Source of the DNA: Nectonema munidae
Lineage: Eukaryota; Nematomorpha; Nectonematoida; Nectonematidae
Reading direction: 5' to 3'
Assembly (NCBI GenBank): GCA_030549495.1
Contig: JAUIRK010000908.1
Span: 248,001 to 312,000, forward strand
DNA length: 64,000 bases
Part shown: in pieces, positions 32,201 to 46,000 of the stretch
Position numbering within the stretch: the stretch's first letter is position 1
Layout: each line of letters opens with the position of its first letter
Program-made: the position numbers and the translations under genes
The notes under the pieces: generated by a model
The model's database searches: none
What the model was told of the DNA's origin: nothing
What the model saw: only the letters and a program-made list of their open reading frames with translations

Positions 32201-35200
32201 AAAGTTACCAAAATCCCCAAAGACTAAAATTCAAGCAACCAAAATGCCCGAAATCGAAAATCCCCGAAAACTAAAATCGCCCTAACTAAAATCAAAGTTA
32301 CCAAAATCCCCGAAAACTAAAATTCAAGCAACCAAAATGCCCGAAATCCAAATTCCCCGAAAACTTAAATCGCCGCTACCAAAATCCCCGAAAACTCAAA
32401 TCAAAGTTACCAAAATCCCCAAAGACTAAAATTCAAGCAACCAAAATGCCCGAAATCCAAAATCCCCGAAAACTAAAATCGCCCAACTAAAATCAAAGTT
32501 ACCAAAATCCCCGAAGACTAAAATTCAAGCAACCAAAATGCCCGAAATCCAAATTCCCCGAAAACTTAAATCGCCGCTACCAAAATCCCCGAAAACTAAA
32601 ATCCAAGCAACCAAAATGCCCGAAATCCAAAATCCCCGAAAACTAAAATCGCCCTAACTAAAATCAAAGTTACCAAAATCCCCGAAAACTAAAATTCAAG
32701 CAACCAAAATGCCCAAAATCCAAATTCCCCGAAAACTTAAATCGCCGCTACCAAAATCCCCGAAAACTCAAATCAAAGTTACCAAAATCACCGAAGACTA
32801 AAATCCAAGCAACCAAAATGCCCGAAATCCAAAATCCCCGAAAACTAAAATCGCCCTAACTAAAATCAAAGTTACCAAAATCCCCGAAAACTAAAATTCA
32901 AGCAACCAAAATGCCCGAAATCCAAATTCCCCAAAAACAAATCAAAGTTACCAAAATCCACGAAAACTAAAATTCAAGCAACCAAAATGCCCGAAATCCA
33001 AATTCCCCAAAAACAAATCAAAGTTACCAAAATCCACGAAAACTAAAATTCAAGCAACCAAAATGCCCGAAATCGAAAATCCCCGAAAACTAAAATCGCC
33101 GCTACCAAAATCCCCGAAAACTCAAATTAAAGTTACCAAAATCCCCAAAGACTAAAATTCAAGCAACCAAAATGCCCGAAATCCAAAATCCCCGAAAACT
33201 AAAATCGCCGCTACTAAAATCCCCGAAAACTCAAATCAAAGTTACCAAAATCCCCAAAGACTAAAATTCAAGCAACCAAAATGCCCGAAATCGAAAATCC
33301 CCGAAAACTAAAATCGCCCTAACTAAAATCAAAGTTACCAAAATCCCCGAAAACTAAAATTCAAGCAACCAAAATGCCCGAAATCCAAATTCCCCAAAAA
33401 CAAATCAAAGTTACCAAAATCCACAAAAACTAAAATTCAAGCTACCAAAATCCCCGAAATCCAAATTCCCCGAAAACTTAAATCGCCGCTACCAAAATCC
33501 CCGAAAACTCAAATCAAAGTTACCAAAATCCCCAAAGACTAAAATTCAAGCAACCAAAATGCCCGAAATCGAAAATCCCCGAAAACTAAAATCGCCCTAA
33601 CTAAAATCAAAGTTACCAAAATCCCCGAAAACTAAAATTCAAGCAACCAAAATGCCCGAAATCCAAATTCCCCGAAAACTTAAATCGCCGCTACCAAAAT
33701 CCCCGAAAACTCAAATCAAAGTTACCAAAATCCCCAAAGACTAAAATTCAAGCAACCAAAATGCCCGAAATCCAAAATCCCCGAAAACTAAAATCGCCCT
33801 AACTAAAATCAAAGTTACCAAAATCCCCGAAAACTAAAATTCAAGCAACCAAAATGCCCGAAATCCAAATTCCCCGAAAACTTAAATCGCCGCTACCAAA
33901 ATCCCCGAAAACTAAAATCAAAGTTACCAAAATCCCCAAAGACTAAAATTCAAGCAACCAAAATGCCCGAAATCGAAAATCCCCGAAAACTAAAATCGCC
34001 CTAACTAAAATCAAAGTTACCAAAATCCCCGAAAACTAAAATTCAAGCAACCAAAATGCCCAAAATCCAAATTCCCCGAAAACTTAAATCGCCGCTACCA
34101 AAATCCCCGAAAACTCAAATCAAAGTTACCAAAATCACCGAAGACTAAAATCCAAGCAACCAAAATGCCCGAAATCCAAAATCCCCGAAAACTAAAATCG
34201 CCCTAACTAAAATCAAAGTTACCAAAATCCCCGAAAACTAAAATTCAAGCAACCAAAATGCCCGAAATCCAAATTCCCCAAAAACAAATCAAAGTTACCA
34301 AAATCCCCGAAAACTAAAATTCAAGCAACCAAAATGCCCGAAATCCAAATTCCCCAAAAACAAATCAAAGTTACCAAAATCCACGAAAACTAAAATTCAA
34401 GCAACCAAAATGCCCGAAATCGAAAATCCCCGAAAACTAAAATCGCCGCTACCAAAATCCCCGAAAACTCAAATTAAAGTTACCAAAATCCCCAAAGACT
34501 AAAATTCAAGCAACCAAAATGCCCGAAATCCAAAATCCCCGAAAACTAAAATCGCCGCTACTAAAATCCCCGAAAACTCAAATCAAAGTTACCAAAATCC
34601 CCAAAGACTAAAATTCAAGCAACCAAAATGCCCGAAATCGAAAATCCCCGAAAACTAAAATCGCCCTAACTAAAATCAAAGTTACCAAAATCCCCGAAAA
34701 CTAAAATTCAAGCAACCAAAATGCCCGAAATCCAAATTCCCCAAAAACAAATCAAAGTTACCAAAATCCCCGAAAACTAAAATTCAAGCAACCAAAATGC
34801 CCAAAATCCAAATTCCCCGAAAACTTAAATCGCCGCTACCAAAATCCCCGAAAACTAAAATCAAAGTTACCAAAATCCCCAAAGACTAAAATTCAAGCAA
34901 CCAAAATGCCCGAAATCGAAAATCCCCGAAAACTAAAATCGCCCTAACTAAAATCAAAGTTACCAAAATCCCCGAAAACTAAAATTCAAGCAACCAAAAT
35001 GCCCAAAATCCAAATTCCCCGAAAACAAATTAAAGTTACCAAAATCCACGAAAACTAAAATTCAAGCTACCAAAATCCCCGAAATCCAAATTCCCCGAAA
35101 ACTTAAATCGCCGCTACCAAAATCCCCGAAAACTCAAATCAAAGTTACCAAAATCCCCAAAGACTAAAATTCAAGCAACCAAAATGCCCGAAATCGAAAA

Positions 35201-35498
35201 TCCCCGAAAACTAAAATCGCCCTAACTAAAATCAAAGTTACCAAAATCCCCGAAAACTAAAATTCAAGCAACCAAAATGCCCGAAATCCAAATTCCCCAA
35301 AAACAAATCAAAGTTACCAAAATCCACGAAAACTAAAATTCAAGCTACCAAAATCCCCGAAATCCAAATTCCCCGAAAACTAAAATCGCCGCTACCAAAA
35401 TCCCCGAAAACTCAAATCAAAGTTACCAAAATCCCCAAAGACTAAAATTCAAGCAACCAAAATGCCCGAAATCGAAAATCCCCGAAAACTAAAATCGC

Positions 35499-38227
35499 CC
35501 TAACTAAAATCAAAGTTACCAAAATCCCCGAAAACTAAAATTCAAGCAACCAAAATGCCCGAAATCCAAATTCCCCAAAAACAAATCAAAGTTACCAAAA
35601 TCCACAAAAACTAAAATTCAAGCTACCAAAATCCCCGAAATCCAAATTCCCCGAAAACTTAAATCGCCGCTACCAAAATCCCCGAAAACTCAAATCAAAG
35701 TTACCAAAATCCCCAAAGACTAAAATTCAAGCAACCAAAATGCCCGAAATCGAAAATCCCCGAAAACTAAAATCGCCCTAACTAAAATCAAAGTTACCAA
35801 AATCCCCGAAAACTAAAATTCAAGCAACCAAAATGCCCGAAATCCAAATTCCCCGAAAACTTAAATCGCCGCTACCAAAATCCCCGAAAACTCAAATCAA
35901 AGTTACCAAAATCCCCAAAGACTAAAATTCAAGCAACCAAAATGCCCGAAATCCAAAATCCCCGAAAACTAAAATCGCCCTAACTAAAATCAAAGTTACC
36001 AAAATCCCCGAAAACTAAAATTCAAGCAACCAAAATGCCCGAAATCCAAATTCCCCGAAAACTTAAATCGCCGCTACCAAAATCCCCGAAAACTAAAATC
36101 AAAGTTACCAAAATCCCCAAAGACTAAAATTCAAGCAACCAAAATGCCCGAAATCGAAAATCCCCGAAAACTAAAATCGCCCTAACTAAAATCAAAGTTA
36201 CCAAAATCCCCGAAAACTAAAATTCAAGCAACCAAAATGCCCGAAATCCAAATTCCCCAAAAACAAATCAAAGTTACCAAAATCCACAAAAACTAAAATT
36301 CAAGCTACCAAAATCCCCGAAATCCAAATTCCCCGAAAACTTAAATCGCCGCTACCAAAATCCCCGAAAACTCAAATCAAAGTTACCAAAATCCCCAAAG
36401 ACTAAAATTCAAGCAACCAAAATGCCCGAAATCGAAAATCCCCGAAAACTAAAATCGCCCTAACTAAAATCAAAGTTACCAAAATCCCCGAAAACTAAAA
36501 TTCAAGCAACCAAAATGCCCGAAATCCAAATTCCCCGAAAACTTAAATCGCCGCTACCAAAATCCCCGAAAACTCAAATCAAAGTTACCAAAATCCCCAA
36601 AGACTAAAATTCAAGCAACCAAAATGCCCGAAATCCAAAATCCCCGAAAACTAAAATCGCCCTAACTAAAATCAAAGTTACCAAAATCCCCGAAAACTAA
36701 AATTCAAGCAACCAAAATGCCCGAAATCCAAATTCCCCGAAAACTTAAATCGCCGCTACCAAAATCCCCGAAAACTAAAATCAAAGTTACCAAAATCCCC
36801 AAAGACTAAAATTCAAGCAACCAAAATGCCCGAAATCGAAAATCCCCGAAAACTAAAATCGCCCTAACTAAAATCAAAGTTACCAAAATCCCCGAAAACT
36901 AAAATTCAAGCAACCAAAATGCCCGAAATCCAAATTCCCCAAAAACAAATCAAAGTTACCAAAATCCACAAAAACTAAAATTCAAGCTACCAAAATCCCC
37001 GAAATCCAAATTCCCCGAAAACTTAAATCGCCGCTACCAAAATCCCCGAAAACTCAAATCAAAGTTACCAAAATCCCCAAAGACTAAAATTCAAGCAACC
37101 AAAATGCCCGAAATCGAAAATCCCCGAAAACTAAAATCGCCCTAACTAAAATCAAAGTTACCAAAATCCCCGAAAACTAAAATTCAAGCAACCAAAATGC
37201 CCGAAATCCAAATTCCCCGAAAACTTAAATCGCCGCTACCAAAATCCCCGAAAACTCAAATCAAAGTTACCAAAATCCCCAAAGACTAAAATTCAAGCAA
37301 CCAAAATGCCCGAAATCCAAAATCCCCGAAAACTAAAATCGCCCTAACTAAAATCAAAGTTACCAAAATCCCCGAAAACTAAAATTCAAGCAACCAAAAT
37401 GCCCGAAATCCAAATTCCCCGAAAACTTAAATCGCCGCTACCAAAATCCCCGAAAACTAAAATCAAAGTTACCAAAATCCCCAAAGACTAAAATTCAAGC
37501 AACCAAAATGCCCGAAATCGAAAATCCCCGAAAACTAAAATCGCCCTAACTAAAATCAAAGTTACCAAAATCCCCGAAAACTAAAATTCAAGCAACCAAA
37601 ATGCCCGAAATCCAAATTCCCCAAAAACAAATCAAAGTTACCAAAATCCACAAAAACTAAAATTCAAGCTACCAAAATCCCCGAAATCCAAATTCCCCGA
37701 AAACTTAAATCGCCGCTACCAAAATCCCCGAAAACTCAAATCAAAGTTACCAAAATCCCCAAAGACTAAAATTCAAGCAACCAAAATGCCCGAAATCGAA
37801 AATCCCCGAAAACTAAAATCGCCCTAACTAAAATCAAAGTTACCAAAATCCCCGAAAACTAAAATTCAAGCAACCAAAATGCCCGAAATCCAAATTCCCC
37901 GAAAACTTAAATCGCCGCTACCAAAATCCCCGAAAACTCAAATCAAAGTTACCAAAATCCCCAAAGACTAAAATTCAAGCAACCAAAATGCCCGAAATCG
38001 AAAATCCCCGAAAACTAAAATCGCCCTAACTAAAATCAAAGTTACCAAAATCCCCGAAAACTAAAATTCAAGCAACCAAAATGCCCGAAATCCAAATTCC
38101 CCGAAAACTTAAATCGCCGCTACCAAAATCCCCGAAAACTAAAATCAAAGTTACCAAAATCCCCAAAGACTAAAATTCAAGCAACCAAAATGCCCGAAAT
38201 CGAAAATCCCCGAAAACTAAAATCGCC
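35499..38227. repeat. 682-bp higher-order repeat, four tandem copies
   Basis: The marker CCTAACTAAAATC recurs at 35,499, 35,777, 35,979, 36,181, 36,459, 36,661, 36,863, 37,141, 37,343, 37,545, 37,823, 38,025 and 38,227. The intervals are 278, 202, 202 repeated four times, so the period is 682 bp. The 278-bp unit differs by a 76-bp insert holding AAATTCCCCAAAAACAAATC and the TCCACAAAAACT variant. A similar 202/278 alternation appears at 31,321-32,281. Confidence 0.9.
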
Positions 38228-38279
38228 CTAACTAAAATCAAAGTTACCAAAATCCCCGAAAACTAAAATTCAAGCAACC

Positions 38280-41200
38280 AAAATGCCCAAAATCCAAATT
38301 CCCCGAAAACTTAAATCGCCGCTACCAAAATCCCCGAAAACTCAAATCAAAGTTACCAAAATCACCGAAGACTAAAATCCAAGCAACCAAAATGCCCGAA
38401 ATCCAAAATCCGTGAAAACTGAAATCAAAGTTACCAAAATCCCCAAAGACTAAAATTCAAGCAACCGAAATCCAAAATCCCCGAAAATTAAAATCGCCGC
38501 TACCAAAATCCCCGAAAACTAAAATCAAAGTTACCAAAATCCCCAAAGACTAAAATTCAAGCAACCAAAATGCCCAAAATCCAAATTCCCCGAAAACTTA
38601 AATCGCCGCTACCAAAATCCCCAAAAACTCAAATCAAAGTTACCAAAATCACCGAAGACTAAAATCCAAGCAACCAAAATGCCCGAAATCCAAAATCCGT
38701 GAAAACTGAAATCAAAGTTACCAAAATCCCCAAAGACTAAAATTCAAGCAACCGAAATCCAAAATCCCCGAAAATTAAAATCGCCGCTACCAAAATCCCC
38801 GAAAACTCAAATCAAAGTTACCAAAATCCCCAAAGACTAAAATTCAAGCAACCAAAATGCCCGAAATCGAAAATCCGCGAAAACTAAAATCGCCCTAACT
38901 AAAATCAAAGTTACCAAAATCCCCAAAGACTAAAATTCAAGCAACCAAAATGCCCGAAATCCAAATTCCCCGAAAACTTAAATCGCCGCTACCAAAATCC
39001 CCGATAACTCAAATCAAAGTTACCAAAATCCCCAAAGACTAAAATTCAAGCAACCAAAATGCCCGAAATCCAAAATCCCCGAAAACTAAAATCGCCGCTA
39101 CCAAAATCCCCGAAAACTCAAATCAAAGTTACCAAAATCCCCAAAGACTAAAATTCAAGCAACCAAAATGCCCGAAATCGAAAATCCGCGAAAACTAAAA
39201 TCGCCCTAACTAAAATCAAAGTTACCAAAATCCCCAAAGACTAAAATTCAAGCAACCAAAATGCCCAAAATCCAAATTCCCCGAAAACTTAAATCGCCGC
39301 TACCAAAATCCCCGAAAACTAAAATCAAAATTACCAAAATCACCGAAGACTAAAATCACCGCTACCAAAATCACCGAAGACTAAAATCCAAGCAACCAAA
39401 ATGCCCGAAATCCAAAATCCGCGAAAACTAAAATTAAAGTTACCAAAATCACCGAACACTATCCAAGCTACCAAAATCCCCGAAATCCAAATTCCCCGAA
39501 AACTTAAATCGCCGCTACCAAAATCCCCGAAAACAAAAATCAAAGTTACCAAAATCCCCGAAAACTAAAATTCAAGCAACCAAAATGCCCGAAATCCAAA
39601 ATCCCCGAAAACTAAAATCGCCGCTACCAAAATCCCCGAAAACTCAAATCAAAGTTAGCAAAATCCCCAAAGACTAAAATTCAAGCAACCAAAATGCCCG
39701 AAATCGAAAATCCCCGAAAACTAAAATCGCCCTAACTAAAATCAAAGTTACCAAAATCCCCAAAGACTAAAATTCAAGCAACCAAAATCCAAATTCCCCG
39801 AAAACTTAAATCGCCGCTACCAAAATCCCCGAAAACTCAAATCAAAGTTACCAAAATCCCCAAAGACTAAAATTCAAGCAACCAAAATGCCCGAAATCGA
39901 AAATCCCCGAAAACTAAAATCGCCCTAACTAAAATCAAAGTTACCAAAATCCCCTAAAACTAAAATTCAAGCAACCAAAATGCCCGAAATCCAAATTCCC
40001 CGAAAACTTAAATCGCCGCTACCAAAATCCCCGAAAACTCAAATCAAAGTTACCAAAATCCCCAAAGACTAAAATTCAAGCAACCAAAATGCCCGAAATC
40101 CAAAATCCCCGAAAACTAAAATCGCCCTAACTAAAATCAAAGTTACCAAAATCCCCGAAAACTAAAATTCAAGCAACCAAAATGCCCAAAATCCAAATTC
40201 CCCGAAAACTTAAATCGCCGCTACCAAAATCCCCGAAAACTCAAATCAAAGTTACCAAAATCACCGAAGACTAAAATCCAAGCAACCAAAATGCCCGAAA
40301 TCCAAAATCCGTGAAAACTGAAATCAAAGTTACCAAAATCCCCAAAGACTAAAATTCAAGCAACCGAAATCCAAAATCCCCGAAAATTAAAATCGCCGCT
40401 ACCAAAATCCCCGAAAACTAAAATCAAAGTTACCAAAATCCCCAAAGACTAAAATTCAAGCAACCAAAATGCCCAAAATCCAAATTCCCCGAAAACTTAA
40501 ATCGCCGCTACCAAAATCCCCAAAAACTCAAATCAAAGTTACCAAAATCACCGAAGACTAAAATCCAAGCAACCAAAATGCCCGAAATCCAAAATCCGTG
40601 AAAACTGAAATCAAAGTTACCAAAATCCCCAAAGACTAAAATTCAAGCAACCGAAATCCAAAATCCCCGAAAATTAAAATCGCCGCTACCAAAATCCCCG
40701 AAAACTCAAATCAAAGTTACCAAAATCCCCAAAGACTAAAATTCAAGCAACCAAAATGCCCGAAATCGAAAATCCGCGAAAACTAAAATCGCCCTAACTA
40801 AAATCAAAGTTACCAAAATCCCCAAAGACTAAAATTCAAGCAACCAAAATGCCCGAAATCCAAATTCCCCGAAAACTTAAATCGCCGCTACCAAAATCCC
40901 CGATAACTCAAATCAAAGTTACCAAAATCCCCAAAGACTAAAATTCAAGCAACCAAAATGCCCGAAATCCAAAATCCCCGAAAACTAAAATCGCCGCTAC
41001 CAAAATCCCCGAAAACTCAAATCAAAGTTACCAAAATCCCCAAAGACTAAAATTCAAGCAACCAAAATGCCCGAAATCGAAAATCCGCGAAAACTAAAAT
41101 CGCCCTAACTAAAATCAAAGTTACCAAAATCCCCAAAGACTAAAATTCAAGCAACCAAAATGCCCAAAATCCAAATTCCCCGAAAACTTAAATCGCCGCT

Positions 41201-42080
41201 ACCAAAATCCCCGAAAACTAAAATCAAAATTACCAAAATCACCGAAGACTAAAATCACCGCTACCAAAATCACCGAAGACTAAAATCCAAGCAACCAAAA
41301 TGCCCGAAATCCAAAATCCGCGAAAACTAAAATTAAAGTTACCAAAATCACCGAACACTATCCAAGCTACCAAAATCCCCGAAATCCAAATTCCCCGAAA
41401 ACTTAAATCGCCGCTACCAAAATCCCCGAAAACAAAAATCAAAGTTACCAAAATCCCCGAAAACTAAAATTCAAGCAACCAAAATGCCCGAAATCCAAAA
41501 TCCCCGAAAACTAAAATCGCCGCTACCAAAATCCCCGAAAACTCAAATCAAAGTTAGCAAAATCCCCAAAGACTAAAATTCAAGCAACCAAAATGCCCGA
41601 AATCGAAAATCCCCGAAAACTAAAATCGCCCTAACTAAAATCAAAGTTACCAAAATCCCCAAAGACTAAAATTCAAGCAACCAAAATGCCCAAAATCCAA
41701 ATTCCCCGAAAACTTAAATCGCCGCTACCAAAATCCCCGAAAACTCAAATCAAAGTTACCAAAATCCCCAAAGACTAAAATTCAAGCAACCAAAATGCCC
41801 GAAATCGAAAATCCCCGAAAACTAAAATCGCCCTAACTAAAATCAAAGTTACCAAAATCCCCGAAAACTAAAATTCAAGCAACCAAAATGCCCGAAATCC
41901 AAATTCCCCGAAAACTTAAATCGCCGCTACCAAAATCCCCGAAAACTCAAATCAAAGTTACCAAAATCCCCAAAGACTAAAATTCAAGCAACCAAAATGC
42001 CCGAAATCCAAAATCCCCGAAAACTAAAATCGCCCTAACTAAAATCAAAGTTACCAAAATCCCCGAAAACTAAAATTCAA
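38280..42080. repeat. 1.9-kb higher-order block, two tandem copies
   Basis: The rare variant CCGTGAAAACTG occurs at 38,410 and 40,309. The rare variants CGATAACTC (39,003 and 40,902) and GTTAGCAAAATCC (39,653 and 41,552) follow with the same 1,899-bp offset. The first copy lacks 12 bp near 39,790 that the second has. The block recurs at about 43,450-45,000 (offset 3,272 from the second) and at about 53,650-55,200. Confidence 0.88.
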
Positions 42081-43049
42081 GCAACCAAAATGCCCGAAAT
42101 CCAAATTCCCCAAAAACAAATCAAAGTTACCAAAATCCACAAAAACTAAAATTCAAGCTACCAAAATCCCCGAAATCCAAATTCCCCGAAAACTTAAATC
42201 GCCGCTACCAAAATCCCCGAAAACTCAAATCAAAGTTACCAAAATCCCCAAAGACTAAAATTCAAGCAACCAAAATGCCCGAAATCGAAAATCCCCGAAA
42301 ACTAAAATCGCCCTAACTAAAATCAAAGTTACCAAAATCCCCGAAAACTAAAATTCAAGCAACCAAAATGCCCGAAATCCAAATTCCCCGAAAACTTAAA
42401 TCGCCGCTACCAAAATCCCCGAAAACTCAAATCAAAGTTACCAAAATCCCCAAAGACTAAAATTCAAGCAACCAAAATGCCCGAAATCCAAAATCCCCGA
42501 AAACTAAAATCGCCCTAACTAAAATCAAAGTTACCAAAATCCCCGAAAACTAAAATTCAAGCAACCAAAATGCCCGAAATCCAAATTCCCCGAAAACTTA
42601 AATCGCCGCTACCAAAATCCCCGAAAACTAAAATCAAAGTTACCAAAATCCCCAAAGACTAAAATTCAAGCAACCAAAATGCCCGAAATCGAAAATCCCC
42701 GAAAACTAAAATCGCCCTAACTAAAATCAAAGTTACCAAAATCCCCGAAAACTAAAATTCAAGCAACCAAAATGCCCGAAATCCAAATTCCCCAAAAACA
42801 AATCAAAGTTACCAAAATCCACAAAAACTAAAATTCAAGCTACCAAAATCCCCGAAATCCAAATTCCCCGAAAACTTAAATCGCCGCTACCAAAATCCCC
42901 GAAAACTCAAATCAAAGTTACCAAAATCCCCAAAGACTAAAATTCAAGCAACCAAAATGCCCGAAATCGAAAATCCCCGAAAACTAAAATCGCCCTAACT
43001 AAAATCAAAGTTACCAAAATCCCCGAAAACTAAAATTCAAGCAACCAAA

Positions 43050-46000
43050 ATGCCCGAAATCCAAATTCCCCGAAAACTTAAATCGCCGCTACCAAAATCC
43101 CCGAAAACTCAAATCAAAGTTACCAAAATCCCCAAAGACTAAAATTCAAGCAACCAAAATGCCCGAAATCGAAAATCCCCGAAAACTAAAATCGCCCTAA
43201 CTAAAATCAAAGTTACCAAAATCCCCGAAAACTAAAATTCAAGCAACCAAAATGCCCGAAATCCAAATTCCCCGAAAACTTAAATCGCCGCTACCAAAAT
43301 CCCCGAAAACTAAAATCAAAGTTACCAAAATCCCCAAAGACTAAAATTCAAGCAACCAAAATGCCCGAAATCGAAAATCCCCGAAAACTAAAATCGCCCT
43401 AACTAAAATCAAAGTTACCAAAATCCCCGAAAACTAAAATTCAAGCAACCAAAATGCCCAAAATCCAAATTCCCCGAAAACTTAAATCGCCGCTACCAAA
43501 ATCCCCGAAAACTCAAATCAAAGTTACCAAAATCACCGAAGACTAAAATCCAAGCAACCAAAATGCCCGAAATCCAAAATCCGTGAAAACTGAAATCAAA
43601 GTTACCAAAATCCCCAAAGACTAAAATTCAAGCAACCGAAATCCAAAATCCCCGAAAATTAAAATCGCCGCTACCAAAATCCCCGAAAACTAAAATCAAA
43701 GTTACCAAAATCCCCAAAGACTAAAATTCAAGCAACCAAAATGCCCAAAATCCAAATTCCCCGAAAACTTAAATCGCCGCTACCAAAATCCCCAAAAACT
43801 CAAATCAAAGTTACCAAAATCACCGAAGACTAAAATCCAAGCAACCAAAATGCCCGAAATCCAAAATCCGTGAAAACTGAAATCAAAGTTACCAAAATCC
43901 CCAAAGACTAAAATTCAAGCAACCGAAATCCAAAATCCCCGAAAATTAAAATCGCCGCTACCAAAATCCCCGAAAACTCAAATCAAAGTTACCAAAATCC
44001 CCAAAGACTAAAATTCAAGCAACCAAAATGCCCGAAATCGAAAATCCGCGAAAACTAAAATCGCCCTAACTAAAATCAAAGTTACCAAAATCCCCAAAGA
44101 CTAAAATTCAAGCAACCAAAATGCCCGAAATCCAAATTCCCCGAAAACTTAAATCGCCGCTACCAAAATCCCCGATAACTCAAATCAAAGTTACCAAAAT
44201 CCCCAAAGACTAAAATTCAAGCAACCAAAATGCCCGAAATCCAAAATCCCCGAAAACTAAAATCGCCGCTACCAAAATCCCCGAAAACTCAAATCAAAGT
44301 TACCAAAATCCCCAAAGACTAAAATTCAAGCAACCAAAATGCCCGAAATCGAAAATCCGCGAAAACTAAAATCGCCCTAACTAAAATCAAAGTTACCAAA
44401 ATCCCCAAAGACTAAAATTCAAGCAACCAAAATGCCCAAAATCCAAATTCCCCGAAAACTTAAATCGCCGCTACCAAAATCCCCGAAAACTAAAATCAAA
44501 ATTACCAAAATCACCGAAGACTAAAATCACCGCTACCAAAATCACCGAAGACTAAAATCCAAGCAACCAAAATGCCCGAAATCCAAAATCCGCGAAAACT
44601 AAAATTAAAGTTACCAAAATCACCGAACACTATCCAAGCTACCAAAATCCCCGAAATCCAAATTCCCCGAAAACTTAAATCGCCGCTACCAAAATCCCCG
44701 AAAACAAAAATCAAAGTTACCAAAATCCCCGAAAACTAAAATTCAAGCAACCAAAATGCCCGAAATCCAAAATCCCCGAAAACTAAAATCGCCGCTACCA
44801 AAATCCCCGAAAACTCAAATCAAAGTTAGCAAAATCCCCAAAGACTAAAATTCAAGCAACCAAAATGCCCGAAATCGAAAATCCCCGAAAACTAAAATCG
44901 CCCTAACTAAAATCAAAGTTACCAAAATCCCCAAAGACTAAAATTCAAGCAACCAAAATGCCCAAAATCCAAATTCCCCGAAAACTTAAATCGCCGCTAC
45001 CAAAATCCCCGAAAACTAAAATCAAAATTACCAAAATCACCGAAGACTAAAATCACCGCTACCAAAATCCCCGAAAACTAAAATCAAAGTTACCAAAATC
45101 ACCGAAGACTAAAATTCAAGCAACCAAAATGCCCGAAATCCAAATTCCCCGAAAACTTAAATCGCCGCTACCAAAATCCCCGAAAACTCAAATCAAAGTT
45201 ACCAAAATCACCGAAGACTAAAATCCAAGCAACCAAAATGCCCGAAATCCAAAATCCGCGAAAACTAAAATTAAAGTTACCAAAATCACCGAACACTATC
45301 CAAGCTACCAAAATCCCCGAAATCCAAATTCCCCGAAAACTTAAATCGCCGCTACCAAAATCCCCGAAAACTCAAATCAAAGTTACCAAAATCCCCAAAG
45401 ACTAAAATTCAAGCAACCAAAATGCCCGAAATCCAAAATCCCCGAAAACTAAAATCGCCGCTACCAAAATCCCCGAAAACTCAAATCAAAGTTACCAAAA
45501 TCCCCAAAGACTAAAATTCAAGCAACCAAAATGCCCGAAATCGAAAATCCCCGAAAACTAAAATCGCCCTAACTAAAATCAAAGTTACCAAAATCCCCGA
45601 AAACTAAAATTCAAGCAACCAAAATGCCCGAAATCCAAATTCCCCAAAAACAAATCAAAGTTACCAAAATCCACGAAAACTAAAATTCAAGCTACCAAAA
45701 TCCCCGAAATCCAAATTCCCCGAAAACTTAAATCGCCGCTACCAAAATCCCCGAAAACTAAAATCAAAGTTACCAAAATCCCCAAAGACTAAAATTCAAG
45801 CAACCAAAATGCCCGAAATCCAAAATCCCCGAAAACTAAAATCGCCGCTACTAAAATCCCCGAAAACTCAAATCAAAGTTACCAAAATCCCCAAAGACTA
45901 AAATTCAAGCAACCAAAATGCCCGAAATCCAAAATCCCCGAAAACTAAAATCGCCGCTACCAAAATCCCCGAAAACTCAAATCAAAGTTACCAAAATGCC

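Noticed and set aside
39340-39552. Repeated 70-82-codon frames in the satellite (39,340; 41,239; 44,511; 47,271; 47,881; 48,449; 52,830; 54,714; 56,020; 56,630; 57,198; 61,579) as a repetitive protein gene
   Set aside because: The monomer (31 bp) and units (202, 278, 682 bp) are not multiples of three, so the frame changes with each unit. Identity between frames follows the DNA duplications, and stops end them regularly.
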